Of a stretch of DNA of 45,316 nucleotides, positions 16,953 through 25,508 are shown in pieces. The stretch comes from Bacteroidia bacterium Ga0077558 (lineage in GTDB: Bacteria > Bacteroidota > Bacteroidia > Chitinophagales > Chitinophagaceae): positions 1-45,316 of the forward strand of contig LNFJ01000101.1 in the NCBI GenBank assembly GCA_001464625.1, read 5' to 3'. A model generated the notes under the pieces. The model saw only the letters and a list, made by a program, of their open reading frames with translations. It had not been told where the DNA came from and made no database searches. A program made the translations under genes and the position numbers. Within the stretch, counting starts at the first letter, position 1, and each line of letters opens with the position of its first letter.

Positions 16953-17471
16953 TTAAAATCCCCGTTGTGGAGGAACGTATAGATCGAAAACCTGTAAGCG
17001 GAATCGTTTTCCGATCTTGAATTTCTTTCGGGACACCGTGTACACAAACCGGCCAGCTAAATGCTTTATCAGTATCGGCCCATAGCCAATTACGACTGCC
17101 GCAATGAATGCATCTTTGGGTTCATTTGCATCATTAAGCGAAAGGCCAAGTGTGGTGAGTGCAACACCTCCGCCAATGGCCAGCATGGTTTTTAGATCAG
17201 CCGGAAATTTTTTCTTCTTTTTTTCGTTGAGTATTATAGTTGCTACTTGTACCCGGGGAATGGGTGCATCATTGATATAAATAGTATCGTTTCTTAATAA
17301 TGTAATCACTCCCTTTTTCTCCAAGCCGTTGGTTAGTACAAAGTGTATCCGATCTCCTTCGCTATATGTTCTTTTTTTATGGATACCCTTCTTAATAAAT
17401 AGGTGATTGGGTTGCTGGTAAGAAGTGAGGGAAACAAACAATAAAGTTAACAACAGAAGCAGCTGGTTCAT
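16953..17471 (-). CDS. secreted protein of unknown function
   Basis: This 172-residue protein has an N-terminal signal peptide (MNQLLLLLTLLFVSLTSYQ). A beta-rich middle (GDRIHFVLTNGLEKKGVITLLRNDTIYIND) looks like a small SH3- or OB-like element seen in many Bacteroidota hypothetical proteins. A hydrophobic glycine-rich pair near residues 95-135 may be membrane segments. I do not recognise a named family. It is transcribed just upstream of mtgA (34-base gap) and downstream of the LysE-type gene, so it may share their transcript. No catalytic motif is visible. Confidence 0.7.
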   Translation of the reverse strand: MNQLLLLLTLLFVSLTSYQQPNHLFIKKGIHKKRTYSEGDRIHFVLTNGLEKKGVITLLRNDTIYINDAPIPRVQVATIILNEKKKKKFPADLKTMLAIGGGVALTTLGLSLNDANEPKDAFIAAVVIGYGPILIKHLAGRFVYTVSRKKFKIGKRFRLQVFDLYVPPQRGF

Positions 17472-17515
17472 TCGTCAAACATACAAAGCGAGGGTGTTTT
17501 GTTTTGTTAATAAAA

Positions 17516-18148
17516 TCAGAACTTATCAGCATAGAAGAGCAATCCCCAGATCAATGCTATACCAAATACAATTAAAATAATTCCGTTAATACGGTTGATG
17601 ATATGGATGTTATGCGGTGTAAGCCGGTTGCGAATTTTTCCAGCCATAAATACCTTGGCAATATCTGCCAGTAAAACAATAACCAGACAGGTTGTATAAA
17701 TAATGATCCGATGACGGATAGAATAAGTAATAAGTGTGGTAGAAATAGTTATCCAAAAAATGATTACTCCGGGATTGAGCAGGTTCATAAAAAAACCGGA
17801 CAACGAAATTTTTGCCAAGTCCCGTTTACGATGATTAAAGATCTGCTTTCCCGATTCGTTTACTTTTACTTTTTTAAAAAAGAGAAAAAACAAACCCATC
17901 GTTATAAGGAAAACACTACCGGTAATACCGATTTGTTTTTCGTAGAGTCGCAGACTTCTAAAAAGTTCTGTAAAAACATTGGAGACCAATACCAAAGCAA
18001 TATCACTGGCAGAAACTCCAATGGCAAAAGCCATCCCACCCCTATGGCCATTATTCAGACTTTGCTTGATTACAGAAAACAACGCCGGTCCCACTGAAAT
18101 ACTCAGCAGCAATCCGATGGTGATTCCTTTCAACAAAGCTTCTGTCAT
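17516..18148 (-). CDS. LysE family transporter
   Basis: This 210-residue membrane protein has about six hydrophobic helices and the LysE/RhtB N-terminal signature GITIGLLLSISVGPALFSVIKQSLNNGHRGGMAFAIGVSASD. FFMNLLNPGVIIFWI is the second conserved region (NPxxxxFW). Members export amino acids or related small molecules across the inner membrane. The substrate is unknown. The gene lies 44 bases upstream of the secreted unknown protein in the same direction. Confidence 0.87.
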   Translation of the reverse strand: MTEALLKGITIGLLLSISVGPALFSVIKQSLNNGHRGGMAFAIGVSASDIALVLVSNVFTELFRSLRLYEKQIGITGSVFLITMGLFFLFFKKVKVNESGKQIFNHRKRDLAKISLSGFFMNLLNPGVIIFWITISTTLITYSIRHRIIIYTTCLVIVLLADIAKVFMAGKIRNRLTPHNIHIINRINGIILIVFGIALIWGLLFYADKF

Positions 18149-18241
18149 AACATCTAAAATACGAAGTTATAAGTATGAAGTACGTCGTGCCATTTTTCGG
18201 TAAGTATGATTCTGGTAAATACAGTTGCTGCTACTGCTATT

Positions 18242-19774
18242 TTAAATCGTTCCTGATTGGAGAAAGCTATTCCATTGCTCCAGCATCTTTCCTTTCATCA
18301 CTCTCGGAAATTTATGCTGACTGCCCAATTTTCCTTTTAGCTCCATAAACTTCAAAAATTTTTCTTCGGGCAATACTTCCAAAAAAACATCTTTTAATGC
18401 GCTGTCTCTTTCTGTTGCATAATCATCATTCAATTCCCGTAAGCATCCATCAATTCGTTTGCGGAGTTGTTCAACATCTACTTTATCATCGGTAGCAATA
18501 TACCAGCGGTGGGCAAAGAAGTTCTCGTAGGGAAAACCTACCACGGTGTATTCGGGAATGCTGACATTAAACTCTTCGCTTACCAGTTCAATGGCTTTGT
18601 TCATATTTTCCACACTCAGGTGTTCCCCGGTAAGACTTAAAAAATGTTTAGTACGGCCTGTAATTACAACTTCACTTTTTTCGAGATCTACAAATTTTAT
18701 TGTGTCGCCAATAAGATACCGCCAGGAACCAGCATTCGTACTCATCAGCAATGCATATTCTTTTCCTTCTTCTACTTCATGGATCATTTTTGCATCCGGA
18801 TTGTCCACTATTTTTCCGTCGCTATCGAAATTTTTATCATCAAAAGGAACAAACTCAAAAAAGATATTGTTGTTCAATATCAGCTGCATGCCCTTTGCAT
18901 GTTCTCTTGTTTTATACCCAATAAAGCCCTCGCTGGATAAATAATTTTCAATGTATACGATCGGCTTTCCTAATAATTTTTCAAATCCTTTTTTGTAGGG
19001 TTCAAACGCCACGCCACCATGTACAAAAAAGCTGAAATTGGGCCATACTTCATGTATATTTTTTGCGCCATACTGTTTCATCACCATTTCCATACACATC
19101 TGGCACCAGGCAGGCACACCAACTATATAGCCAATATCCCACTCCTTTGCATGTTCTACTATTTCATTCAGCTTTTGATTCCAGTCGCTCATGGCTGCAA
19201 TGCGGCCACCCGGTTTATAAAAACTCTGAAACCAAAAAGGTCTTTTCTTCGCCAAAATTCCACTCAGGTCACCGGCATACCATCCGGCTTTTCCTTTTTG
19301 CAGATCGGTAGCGCCGCCAATCATTAAAAAGCCTTTCGTCATGGCTCTTTTATTAGCGTCTTCATATTTTATCAAGCTGAGTAACTGTCGCAGGTAATTA
19401 ACCGTGTTGCTTCGAAGCAACTCACTCGTTACCGGAATATACTTGCTGGCCGCATCAGATGTACCAGAACTTAGCGCATAGTATTTTATTTTGCCTGGCC
19501 ATGTTACATCAGGCACACCATCCAGGGTTTTCTTCCACCACTCCTCATAAATTTTATTGTAATCATGCACCGGCACTAACTCCTGGAATTTTTTTGCAGG
19601 ATGTTTACTTAATAAAGCTTCATCAAAACGGTATTGCTGGCCAAACTCGGTAAACCGGGCCTTCTTCAATAATTTTTTCAACACCCGTATTTGCTGGCGA
19701 CGGGGATCGTTCGGCGGAAGGCGCAGTGCAGCAGCAATTGCCTTGGGTATTTTAATATCAATAATTGTGGCCAT
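18242..19774 (-). CDS. GH3 family acyl-adenylate/amide synthetase-like protein
   Basis: This 510-residue protein of the GH3 (auxin-responsive promoter) superfamily is an ANL-type adenylate-forming enzyme. YALSSGTSDAASKYIPVT is the ATP/AMP-binding loop, YLSSEGFIGYK the second motif, and LIGDTIKFVD plus ITGRTKHFLSLTGEHLS the C-terminal hinge motif. Plant members join acyl acids to amino acids; bacterial members are widespread and largely uncharacterised. ATG 19774 is preceded on its strand by TAACTTTA at 19796-19803. It stands alone. The substrate is unknown. Confidence 0.87.
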   Translation of the reverse strand: MATIIDIKIPKAIAAALRLPPNDPRRQQIRVLKKLLKKARFTEFGQQYRFDEALLSKHPAKKFQELVPVHDYNKIYEEWWKKTLDGVPDVTWPGKIKYYALSSGTSDAASKYIPVTSELLRSNTVNYLRQLLSLIKYEDANKRAMTKGFLMIGGATDLQKGKAGWYAGDLSGILAKKRPFWFQSFYKPGGRIAAMSDWNQKLNEIVEHAKEWDIGYIVGVPAWCQMCMEMVMKQYGAKNIHEVWPNFSFFVHGGVAFEPYKKGFEKLLGKPIVYIENYLSSEGFIGYKTREHAKGMQLILNNNIFFEFVPFDDKNFDSDGKIVDNPDAKMIHEVEEGKEYALLMSTNAGSWRYLIGDTIKFVDLEKSEVVITGRTKHFLSLTGEHLSVENMNKAIELVSEEFNVSIPEYTVVGFPYENFFAHRWYIATDDKVDVEQLRKRIDGCLRELNDDYATERDSALKDVFLEVLPEEKFLKFMELKGKLGSQHKFPRVMKGKMLEQWNSFLQSGTI

Positions 19775-19795
19775 CCAGCTTGGGTAAGTATGTCT

Positions 19796-19803
19796 TAAAG
19801 TTA
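19796..19803 (-). promoter_or_regulatory. candidate -7 box of GH3-family gene
   Basis: TAACTTTA on the minus strand lies 21 bases before the ATG at 19774, matching the Bacteroidota TAnnTTTG element except for the last base. No clear -33 box is seen. Confidence 0.3.
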
Positions 19804-19959
19804 CGAAATGTTGGTCGGTATAGCTGCGAATATATAAAGGGCTTTCTTAAAAATACTATCCTTTAAAAGATAATCGGTTTTATAATGGAATGGGCGATTT
19901 TATTTTTTGTAGCCAACATTCTGTTCCCTGAGCATCGTCCCTTGCGAACTTGTTCTGTT

Positions 19960-19988
19960 ATTCTTTCCTTTTGGGGAAAGGAAAGAAT
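19960..19988. repeat. perfect 12-bp hairpin in intergenic spacer
   Basis: ATTCTTTCCTTT and AAAGGAAAGAAT are separated by TGGGG. The hairpin lies in the 292-base spacer between the GH3 and GT2 genes. It has no flanking T-run and so is not a typical terminator. The rest of the spacer holds a partial copy of the xdhA palindrome (20014-20030) and CTTGT heptads before 20066. Confidence 0.55.
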
Positions 19989-20066
19989 AATCACACTTGT
20001 ACTGCAGGATTTCTACTGAGCTTGTCAAGGTTTGTTCTTTGCATCTTGTACCTTGTGTCTTGTGTC

Positions 20067-22010
20067 TTATTCTCCTAAATTCCTATACACTCTCCATAAA
20101 AGTTTAAGGTCTGACACTGGTTCATAATCTCTGGCATACCAGTAATCCATCATGTACAAACTTTCTTTGGGCAACTGTTGCTTTGCAGAAACCGGCAAAC
20201 CATTACAAGCAATTACAGCAGCATGCAATTGCGGAAGATTTTTTTGATGGCTTGTATAACCTACCCATGTCTTGTTTGCAAAAAGCACCAATACACAGTT
20301 TTTAAAAAAGACAAAAGGTTTTTTTATAATAAATAATTGCACGGGAAAAGTAAGGATACCAAAGAAAGAAATAACTACATCAGCCAATCTTTTTAAACGG
20401 CGATTGTAAGGGTCCGCCAGTTTATATCCATTTTCTTTGGATACAGATTCGCCAGATGTATCTTTTGAATCACTGCCTACAATACTACTGCTGCCTGTTG
20501 CATGAATTCTTGCACTGATGTTCTTGGGCAATTGCTGAATGCTTTTGATAATATCGCTGAATAATAATGTTCCCTGGCAATAAATTAATTCCCGGAAGGG
20601 AACAGTCGTAGAAACAGATTGTATTTTTTTTATCGATCCGATTGACGTTTCTTCATCACCCTTAACGGACAATCTTCCTAATATCCGTTGATGTAACCCT
20701 GCTTCTTTTAAAAGATCAAATGTTTGATCATACTCTGGTTCAGTCGCTGCAATGATCGTATTATATCTTTCCTCTTTATCCTTGTTACTGTTCAATACTT
20801 TTGTCATCACCAATATCCAGCGTAAAATACCAATCAACACAAATGCTAACAAAGCCCCAAACAAAATGATGGCTCTTGAAAATCGGTATTGCTCGGGTAG
20901 TAATGCATAGGCTGCTAACAAAACAATTGTTGCAATTACGGAAGAACGGATCAGTTCAGTTTTTTTATACCACCGGTCATATAATCCTGCATAATAGGCA
21001 GTGATCAGATAGAAAACTGTATAAGCAGGAATGGCGATCCACAGCAATTTGGATTCATATTGAATATCGGGTCGCACATATTCACTCCATATATTTTTTA
21101 TAGCCCAAAAAGATAACATGATCAATCCAGCATCAATCAGCGGAAGACCCATTTTTCGTATAAAGCCAGACACTGCTGTCAGCATTGCTTTAAACCAAAT
21201 AGCAGTATGAATTAAGAAATTAAATATGCCAGCCTTGCTTCCCCCATAATGTTTGCGTACAAAAATGCTCATGGCATTATAGAACATCTTTACATAATTC
21301 ATGCTACCCTTTTTGGTACTCTCTCCTTTAAAATGAATGATGCTGGTGTCGGCAAAATAATAATTCTTGTATCCGGCTTTTTGTATGCGATAACTCAGGT
21401 CCACATCTTCCCCATACATAAAAAAATCTTCATCAAAACATCCAATTTTATCCAGCACTTCCTTTTTGATCATCATAAAAGCTCCGGCCAGTACATCTAC
21501 TTCATGATTTTTGTTTTCATCCAGGTGGCCCAAATGATATTTTGAAAAAGTAGCAGAATGAGGAAACAGCTTTGATAAACCAAAAAGTTTGAACAAAGAT
21601 GTGGTTGGTGATGGAAATGCTCTTTTTGATTCTTTTAAAAACCGACCGCTACCGTCGAGCATCTTTACTCCCAAAGCTCCTGCATCTGGATTCGACTCAA
21701 AAAAACTTATGCATTGCTTGAAACAATCTTCCGGAACAATCGTATCCGGGTTTAAAAACAAGATATATTTTCCCGAAGCCAGTTGAAACCCCTGGTTACA
21801 GGCTTTACCAAAGCCAACATTGTTGCTGTTTGCTATAAACCGGATATTCTTAAATTTTGGCTCCAGGTAAGCAAGGCTATTGTCGGTAGAATTGTTATCG
21901 ATCACAATCACTTCAGTGGACATTTTGGCAATAGCTGCCTGCACCGAAAAGAGGCATTGCTCTAAAAAGTGCTTGACATTGTAATTGACTATAATAATTG
22001 ATAACTCCAT
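20067..22010 (-). CDS. GT2 glycosyltransferase fused to degenerate polyprenyl sugar-phosphotransferase
   Basis: This 647-residue protein has three parts. Residues 1-~270 are a family 2 glycosyltransferase: SIIIVNYNVKHFLEQCL, VIDNNSTDNS, LNPDT (metal/nucleotide Asp), and FFMYGEDVDLSYRIQKAGY. This half resembles WbbL-type rhamnosyltransferases. Residues ~285-405 hold about four membrane helices, followed by a Rossmann-like soluble region (YNTIIAATEPEYDQTFDLLKEAG). The last ~120 residues start with RLKRLADVVISFFG and end with ANKTWVGY and YWYARDYEPVSDLKLLWRVY, matching the two ends of bacterial sugar-transferase (PHPT) domains, but the central catalytic part with KFRSM is missing. The GT2 part is probably active in envelope polysaccharide synthesis; the PHPT-like part is probably structural. 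Confidence 0.8.
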   Translation of the reverse strand: MELSIIIVNYNVKHFLEQCLFSVQAAIAKMSTEVIVIDNNSTDNSLAYLEPKFKNIRFIANSNNVGFGKACNQGFQLASGKYILFLNPDTIVPEDCFKQCISFFESNPDAGALGVKMLDGSGRFLKESKRAFPSPTTSLFKLFGLSKLFPHSATFSKYHLGHLDENKNHEVDVLAGAFMMIKKEVLDKIGCFDEDFFMYGEDVDLSYRIQKAGYKNYYFADTSIIHFKGESTKKGSMNYVKMFYNAMSIFVRKHYGGSKAGIFNFLIHTAIWFKAMLTAVSGFIRKMGLPLIDAGLIMLSFWAIKNIWSEYVRPDIQYESKLLWIAIPAYTVFYLITAYYAGLYDRWYKKTELIRSSVIATIVLLAAYALLPEQYRFSRAIILFGALLAFVLIGILRWILVMTKVLNSNKDKEERYNTIIAATEPEYDQTFDLLKEAGLHQRILGRLSVKGDEETSIGSIKKIQSVSTTVPFRELIYCQGTLLFSDIIKSIQQLPKNISARIHATGSSSIVGSDSKDTSGESVSKENGYKLADPYNRRLKRLADVVISFFGILTFPVQLFIIKKPFVFFKNCVLVLFANKTWVGYTSHQKNLPQLHAAVIACNGLPVSAKQQLPKESLYMMDYWYARDYEPVSDLKLLWRVYRNLGE

Positions 22011-22017
22011 ACCCCCA

Positions 22018-22036
22018 TCCCCTAAAGGGGAGTTAT
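22018..22036. repeat. C4TAAAG4-type palindrome
   Basis: ATCCCCTAAAGGGGAG contains the palindromic core CCCCTAAAGGGG, upstream of the GT2 start. A related copy (CCCCTCTAAATCTCCCCTAA) forms the end of the S41 gene at 25488-25508. Several AATCCG units follow at 22091-22130. Confidence 0.45.
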
Positions 22037-22131
22037 TATGATTTTCTCAAAAATAGTAGTTCTCTTACAGCATTTAAGAATTTCCTGCTTTGAGAATCCG
22101 CTTAATCCGTATTAATCTTGCAATCCGTGTT

Positions 22132-22139
22132 TATCTTTG
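22132..22139 (+). promoter_or_regulatory. candidate -7 box abutting the inositol monophosphatase start
   Basis: TATCTTTG is an exact TAnnTTTG match, three bases before ATG 22143. If it is used, transcription would begin at or near the start codon (leaderless). The site lies at the end of a run of AATCCG repeats. Confidence 0.3.
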
Positions 22140-22142
22140 CCA

Positions 22143-22922
22143 ATGCTTAAACCTGTTTTACTAGAAGCCACCAAGGCCGGTGCAGCCGAAATAGTACGAT
22201 TTTTCAATAGCGATTTTACAATCAGTAATAAAGAAGGTGTAAACAATCTTGTAACTGAAGCTGACCATGCTTCTGAAAAAGCTATTCTAGATGTTATTAA
22301 AACTGCTTTTCCTGAACACCAGATACTGGCAGAAGAGACAGGAGAAATTCTACAGGATTCTTCCTATAAATGGATCATTGATCCGATTGATGGTACGGTA
22401 AATTTTGCCCACGGCATTCCGTTGAATTGTGTTTCTATTGGAATTGAGCATAATGGCGAAATTGTAATGGCTGCCGTTTATAATCCGCACATGAATGAGT
22501 TTTTCTTTGCCGAAAAAGGAAAGGGTGCCACACTGAATGATAAACCCATTCGTGTAAGCGAACAAACTGAAACGATCAAAGCTTGTTTGGTAACTGGCTT
22601 TCCTTACACCTATATTAATATGCCCGATGGACCACTAGAAATTTTTGAACGGTTCATTCGCAAAGGTGTCCCTGTTCGCAGGTTAGGTTCAGCAGCGATT
22701 GATCTTTGCTGGGTTGCTGCGGGAAGATTTGATGGTTTTTATGAACATAAGCTGGAACCATGGGATAGTGCAGCCGGATATTTAATTGTAGAAGAAGCTG
22801 GTGGTAAGGTAACTGATTTAATGGGTGATAAATTTTCTGTATACCAACATAAAGTATTAGCCACAAATGGTAAAATACATGATGAAATGGTAGCAGTGAT
22901 CAACAATAAAAAAGAATTATGA
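22143..22922 (+). CDS. inositol monophosphatase family protein
   Basis: This is a Mg-dependent phosphomonoesterase of 259 residues, the normal length. Motifs are NLVTEADHASE, ILAEETGE (metal Glu), IIDPIDGTVNFAHGIP (the DPIDGT metal site), and EPWDSAAGYLIVEEAGGKVTD (the WDxAAG motif). It may dephosphorylate inositol phosphate or related sugar or nucleotide phosphates. The start is ATG 22143; the TTG at 22137 adds two residues and is not needed. Its TGA overlaps the ATG of thiL (ATGA), so the two are translationally coupled. Confidence 0.92.
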   Translation: MLKPVLLEATKAGAAEIVRFFNSDFTISNKEGVNNLVTEADHASEKAILDVIKTAFPEHQILAEETGEILQDSSYKWIIDPIDGTVNFAHGIPLNCVSIGIEHNGEIVMAAVYNPHMNEFFFAEKGKGATLNDKPIRVSEQTETIKACLVTGFPYTYINMPDGPLEIFERFIRKGVPVRRLGSAAIDLCWVAAGRFDGFYEHKLEPWDSAAGYLIVEEAGGKVTDLMGDKFSVYQHKVLATNGKIHDEMVAVINNKKEL

Positions 22923-23950
22923 GTAACGAAAGAACAGAAATTGGTTCTCTGGGAGAATTTGGATTAATAGAGCATTTAACAAAGAATATTGAAATACAAA
23001 ACGCTTCAACGATTCTTGGTGTAGGAGATGATGCTGCGGTGATCGATCATTTTGGTAAGCAAACCGTAATTTCAACAGACCTACTGATCGAAGGTGTTCA
23101 CTTCGACCTCTCTTATACTCCCTTAAAACATCTGGGGTATAAAAGTGTAATAGTAAACCTGAGTGATATTTATGCAATGAATGCCATACCTACTCAAATA
23201 ACACTGAGTCTTGGTATCAGCAATCGCTTTAGCGTTGAATCTTTAGATGAATTTTATGAAGGTGTTTATGCAGCTTGTGAAAAATATGATGTTGACTTGA
23301 TTGGCGGCGATACTACTTCTTCTCAAAAAGGTTTTATCATTTCAGTTACAGCAATTGGCGAAGTAGCCCCTGATAAATTTGTGAAAAGAAGTACCGCCCA
23401 AAAAGGCGATCTGCTTTGTGTAAGCGGATTTCTCGGTTCAGCATATGTTGGTTTATTGTTTTTAGAAAGAGAGAAGAAGATTTTTATGGAGAGTCCGGGT
23501 GTGCAGCCAGACCTGGAAGGTGAAACTTATGTTATCGGCAAACTGCTGAAACCAGAAGCAAGAAAAGATGTGGTGGAGTTTTTTGCCAAACAGGAAATTA
23601 CTCCAACATCAATGATGGATATTAGCGATGGACTTAGTTCTGAAGCATTACATATTTGTAAGCAAAGCAATTTGGGTTGTGTGATCTATGAAGAAAAATT
23701 GCCGGTAGCAGAAGAAATGAAGAAGGCGGCTTATAAATTTGAAATTGACCCAACCGCCTGTGCACTGAGTGGTGGAGAAGATTATGAGCTGTTATTTACC
23801 ATTCCTCAATCAGAGTACGACAAATTGGTATTAAATGAAGATATTAGTGTAGTGGGATATATGACGGAGCCAGAAGCAGGAAGTCATATCATTACAAAAG
23901 GTGGTAGCAAATATCCACTTACCGCACAAGGATGGAATCATTTAAAATAA
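22919..23950 (+). CDS. thiL: thiamine-monophosphate kinase
   Basis: This 343-residue enzyme of the PurM/ThiL fold makes thiamine diphosphate from thiamine monophosphate and ATP. Motifs are LGVGDDAAVID (Mg-binding), STDLLIEGVHFDLSYTPLKHLGYKSVIVNLSDIYAMNA, DLIGGDTTSS, and MDISDGLSSEALHICKQS. Length and motif order match the family. It overlaps the preceding phosphatase gene by four bases. No other thiamine gene is nearby, so its role is probably the last step for salvaged or separately made thiamine phosphate. Confidence 0.95.
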   Translation: MSNERTEIGSLGEFGLIEHLTKNIEIQNASTILGVGDDAAVIDHFGKQTVISTDLLIEGVHFDLSYTPLKHLGYKSVIVNLSDIYAMNAIPTQITLSLGISNRFSVESLDEFYEGVYAACEKYDVDLIGGDTTSSQKGFIISVTAIGEVAPDKFVKRSTAQKGDLLCVSGFLGSAYVGLLFLEREKKIFMESPGVQPDLEGETYVIGKLLKPEARKDVVEFFAKQEITPTSMMDISDGLSSEALHICKQSNLGCVIYEEKLPVAEEMKKAAYKFEIDPTACALSGGEDYELLFTIPQSEYDKLVLNEDISVVGYMTEPEAGSHIITKGGSKYPLTAQGWNHLK

Positions 23951-23984
23951 ACTCCGCATTTTTGGAGAACGATTAACAGGATTT

Positions 23985-25508
23985 ATGAGGACTATGAGGA
24001 GCTTACTGATTTTTTGGATATCGTCGATCGTCATTACGGGTTGTGCTGTAAACCAGTCATCTTTCTCACCCAGTAAAAAATACTCACTGCAACAGGTGCA
24101 GCAGGATTATATCGTTTATCAGCAAGTGTTAGAAAAACATCATCCCAGTCTTTATTGGTACACTTCTAAAGACAGTATGGATTATTTTTTCAATTGGGGT
24201 AAAGAACATTTAAAAGACTCCATGACAGAAACGGAGTTTCGCAAGGTACTTACGTATGTTACTTCTAAAATTAATTGCGGTCATACTTCCGTTCGAACTT
24301 CAAAAGCATTTGCAAAATTCAACGATACAATCCGCTTAGGAAGAATGTTTCCCCTAAGTGTTAAAGTGTGGGATAGTGCAATGGTGGTAACACAAAACTT
24401 AAATCGCCGGGATAGTATTTTAAAAAGAGGAACGATCATTACCAGCATCAACAATAAATCATCTTCGGCTATTGTTGATACCATGTTTGATTATATTTCT
24501 ACCGACGGTTATAACCGTACACACAAATACCAAACACTTAGCAACCGGGGATATTTTGGTTCTTTGTACACTTCACTATTCGGACTATCATCAAAATATA
24601 CGGTGGGATATATTGATAGTACCGGACAAGAAAAATCATTGGTAGTGCCGGTGTATAATGCGGCCACAGATACCATGTTCAGAGTTGGCACCCGTCCATT
24701 TCGGCCTGCACCACAACCTTCTAAAAAAGAACGGCGTCAGTTGCAATTAAACAATACCCGATTATTAAAAATTGATTCAGCCAACCGAACGGCAATGATG
24801 GATCTTGCTACCTTTACCAGGGGATATGGACTTAGAAAATTTTTCCGCAATTCTTTTAAAGCACTTCGGAAAAGTAATATCGGTCATCTTATTATTGATG
24901 TTAGAAGTAATGGCGGTGGTAGTGTAAATAATTCAACGGCACTAACCCGTTACATTGCAAAGCAAAAATTTAAAATTGCTGATTCCTTATTTGCTACCAG
25001 CAAAAAAAGCAGGTACGAAAGTTATATCCAGAATCATTTCTGGAATAAATTGTTCATTACCTTTTTTACAAAAAAACATCGTGACGGATTTTATCATTTC
25101 GGCTATTTTGAACGGCATTATTTTAAGCCGAAAAAGAATAACCATTATGATGGAAAGGTTTATATACTTACCGGTGGCAATTCGTTTTCAGCAACTACTT
25201 TGTTTGCATCTGCATTAGTAAAACAAGAAAATGTAACGGTGGTGGGTGAAGAAACAGGTGGTGGAGCTTATGGAAACTCTGCCTGGCTGATACCGGATGT
25301 TACATTACCTGTCACCGGCGTTCGTTTTCGCTTACCGCTATTCAGATTAGTAGTAGATAAAGACACACCCAAAATCGGCAGAGGTGTTCAACCGGAAGTG
25401 CCTTCGCTACCAACTGCAGAGGCAATAAAACGAAATGCTGATTATAAAGTGGAGAAGACTTTAGAGTTGATAAAGAAAGATAAAGAAGCCCCTCTAAATC
25501 TCCCCTAA
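23985..25508 (+). CDS. S41 family peptidase, lipoprotein
   Basis: This 507-residue lipoprotein has an ITGC lipobox near residue 19. The C-terminal S41 (tail-specific protease) domain is visible as LIIDVRSNGGGSVNNSTAL (substrate loop) and TGGNSFSATTLFASALVK, which carries the catalytic Ser. EETGGGAYGNSAWLIPDVTLP follows. A PDZ-like segment may lie near residues 120-160. It is expected to degrade or process envelope proteins at the outer or inner membrane. The start could also be ATG 23994. The last codons and stop are supplied by a C-rich palindromic repeat. The gene ends four bases inside the end of the convergent nitrilase gene. Confidence 0.86.
   Translation: MRTMRSLLIFWISSIVITGCAVNQSSFSPSKKYSLQQVQQDYIVYQQVLEKHHPSLYWYTSKDSMDYFFNWGKEHLKDSMTETEFRKVLTYVTSKINCGHTSVRTSKAFAKFNDTIRLGRMFPLSVKVWDSAMVVTQNLNRRDSILKRGTIITSINNKSSSAIVDTMFDYISTDGYNRTHKYQTLSNRGYFGSLYTSLFGLSSKYTVGYIDSTGQEKSLVVPVYNAATDTMFRVGTRPFRPAPQPSKKERRQLQLNNTRLLKIDSANRTAMMDLATFTRGYGLRKFFRNSFKALRKSNIGHLIIDVRSNGGGSVNNSTALTRYIAKQKFKIADSLFATSKKSRYESYIQNHFWNKLFITFFTKKHRDGFYHFGYFERHYFKPKKNNHYDGKVYILTGGNSFSATTLFASALVKQENVTVVGEETGGGAYGNSAWLIPDVTLPVTGVRFRLPLFRLVVDKDTPKIGRGVQPEVPSLPTAEAIKRNADYKVEKTLELIKKDKEAPLNLP

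Noticed and set aside
16919..17047. Longer N-terminus for mtgA
   Set aside because: It overlaps the upstream secreted-protein gene and lacks family similarity; ATG 16918 precedes the membrane anchor.
19960..19988. Hairpin as intrinsic terminator
   Set aside because: No T-run on either side, and about 78 bases from the nearest gene end.
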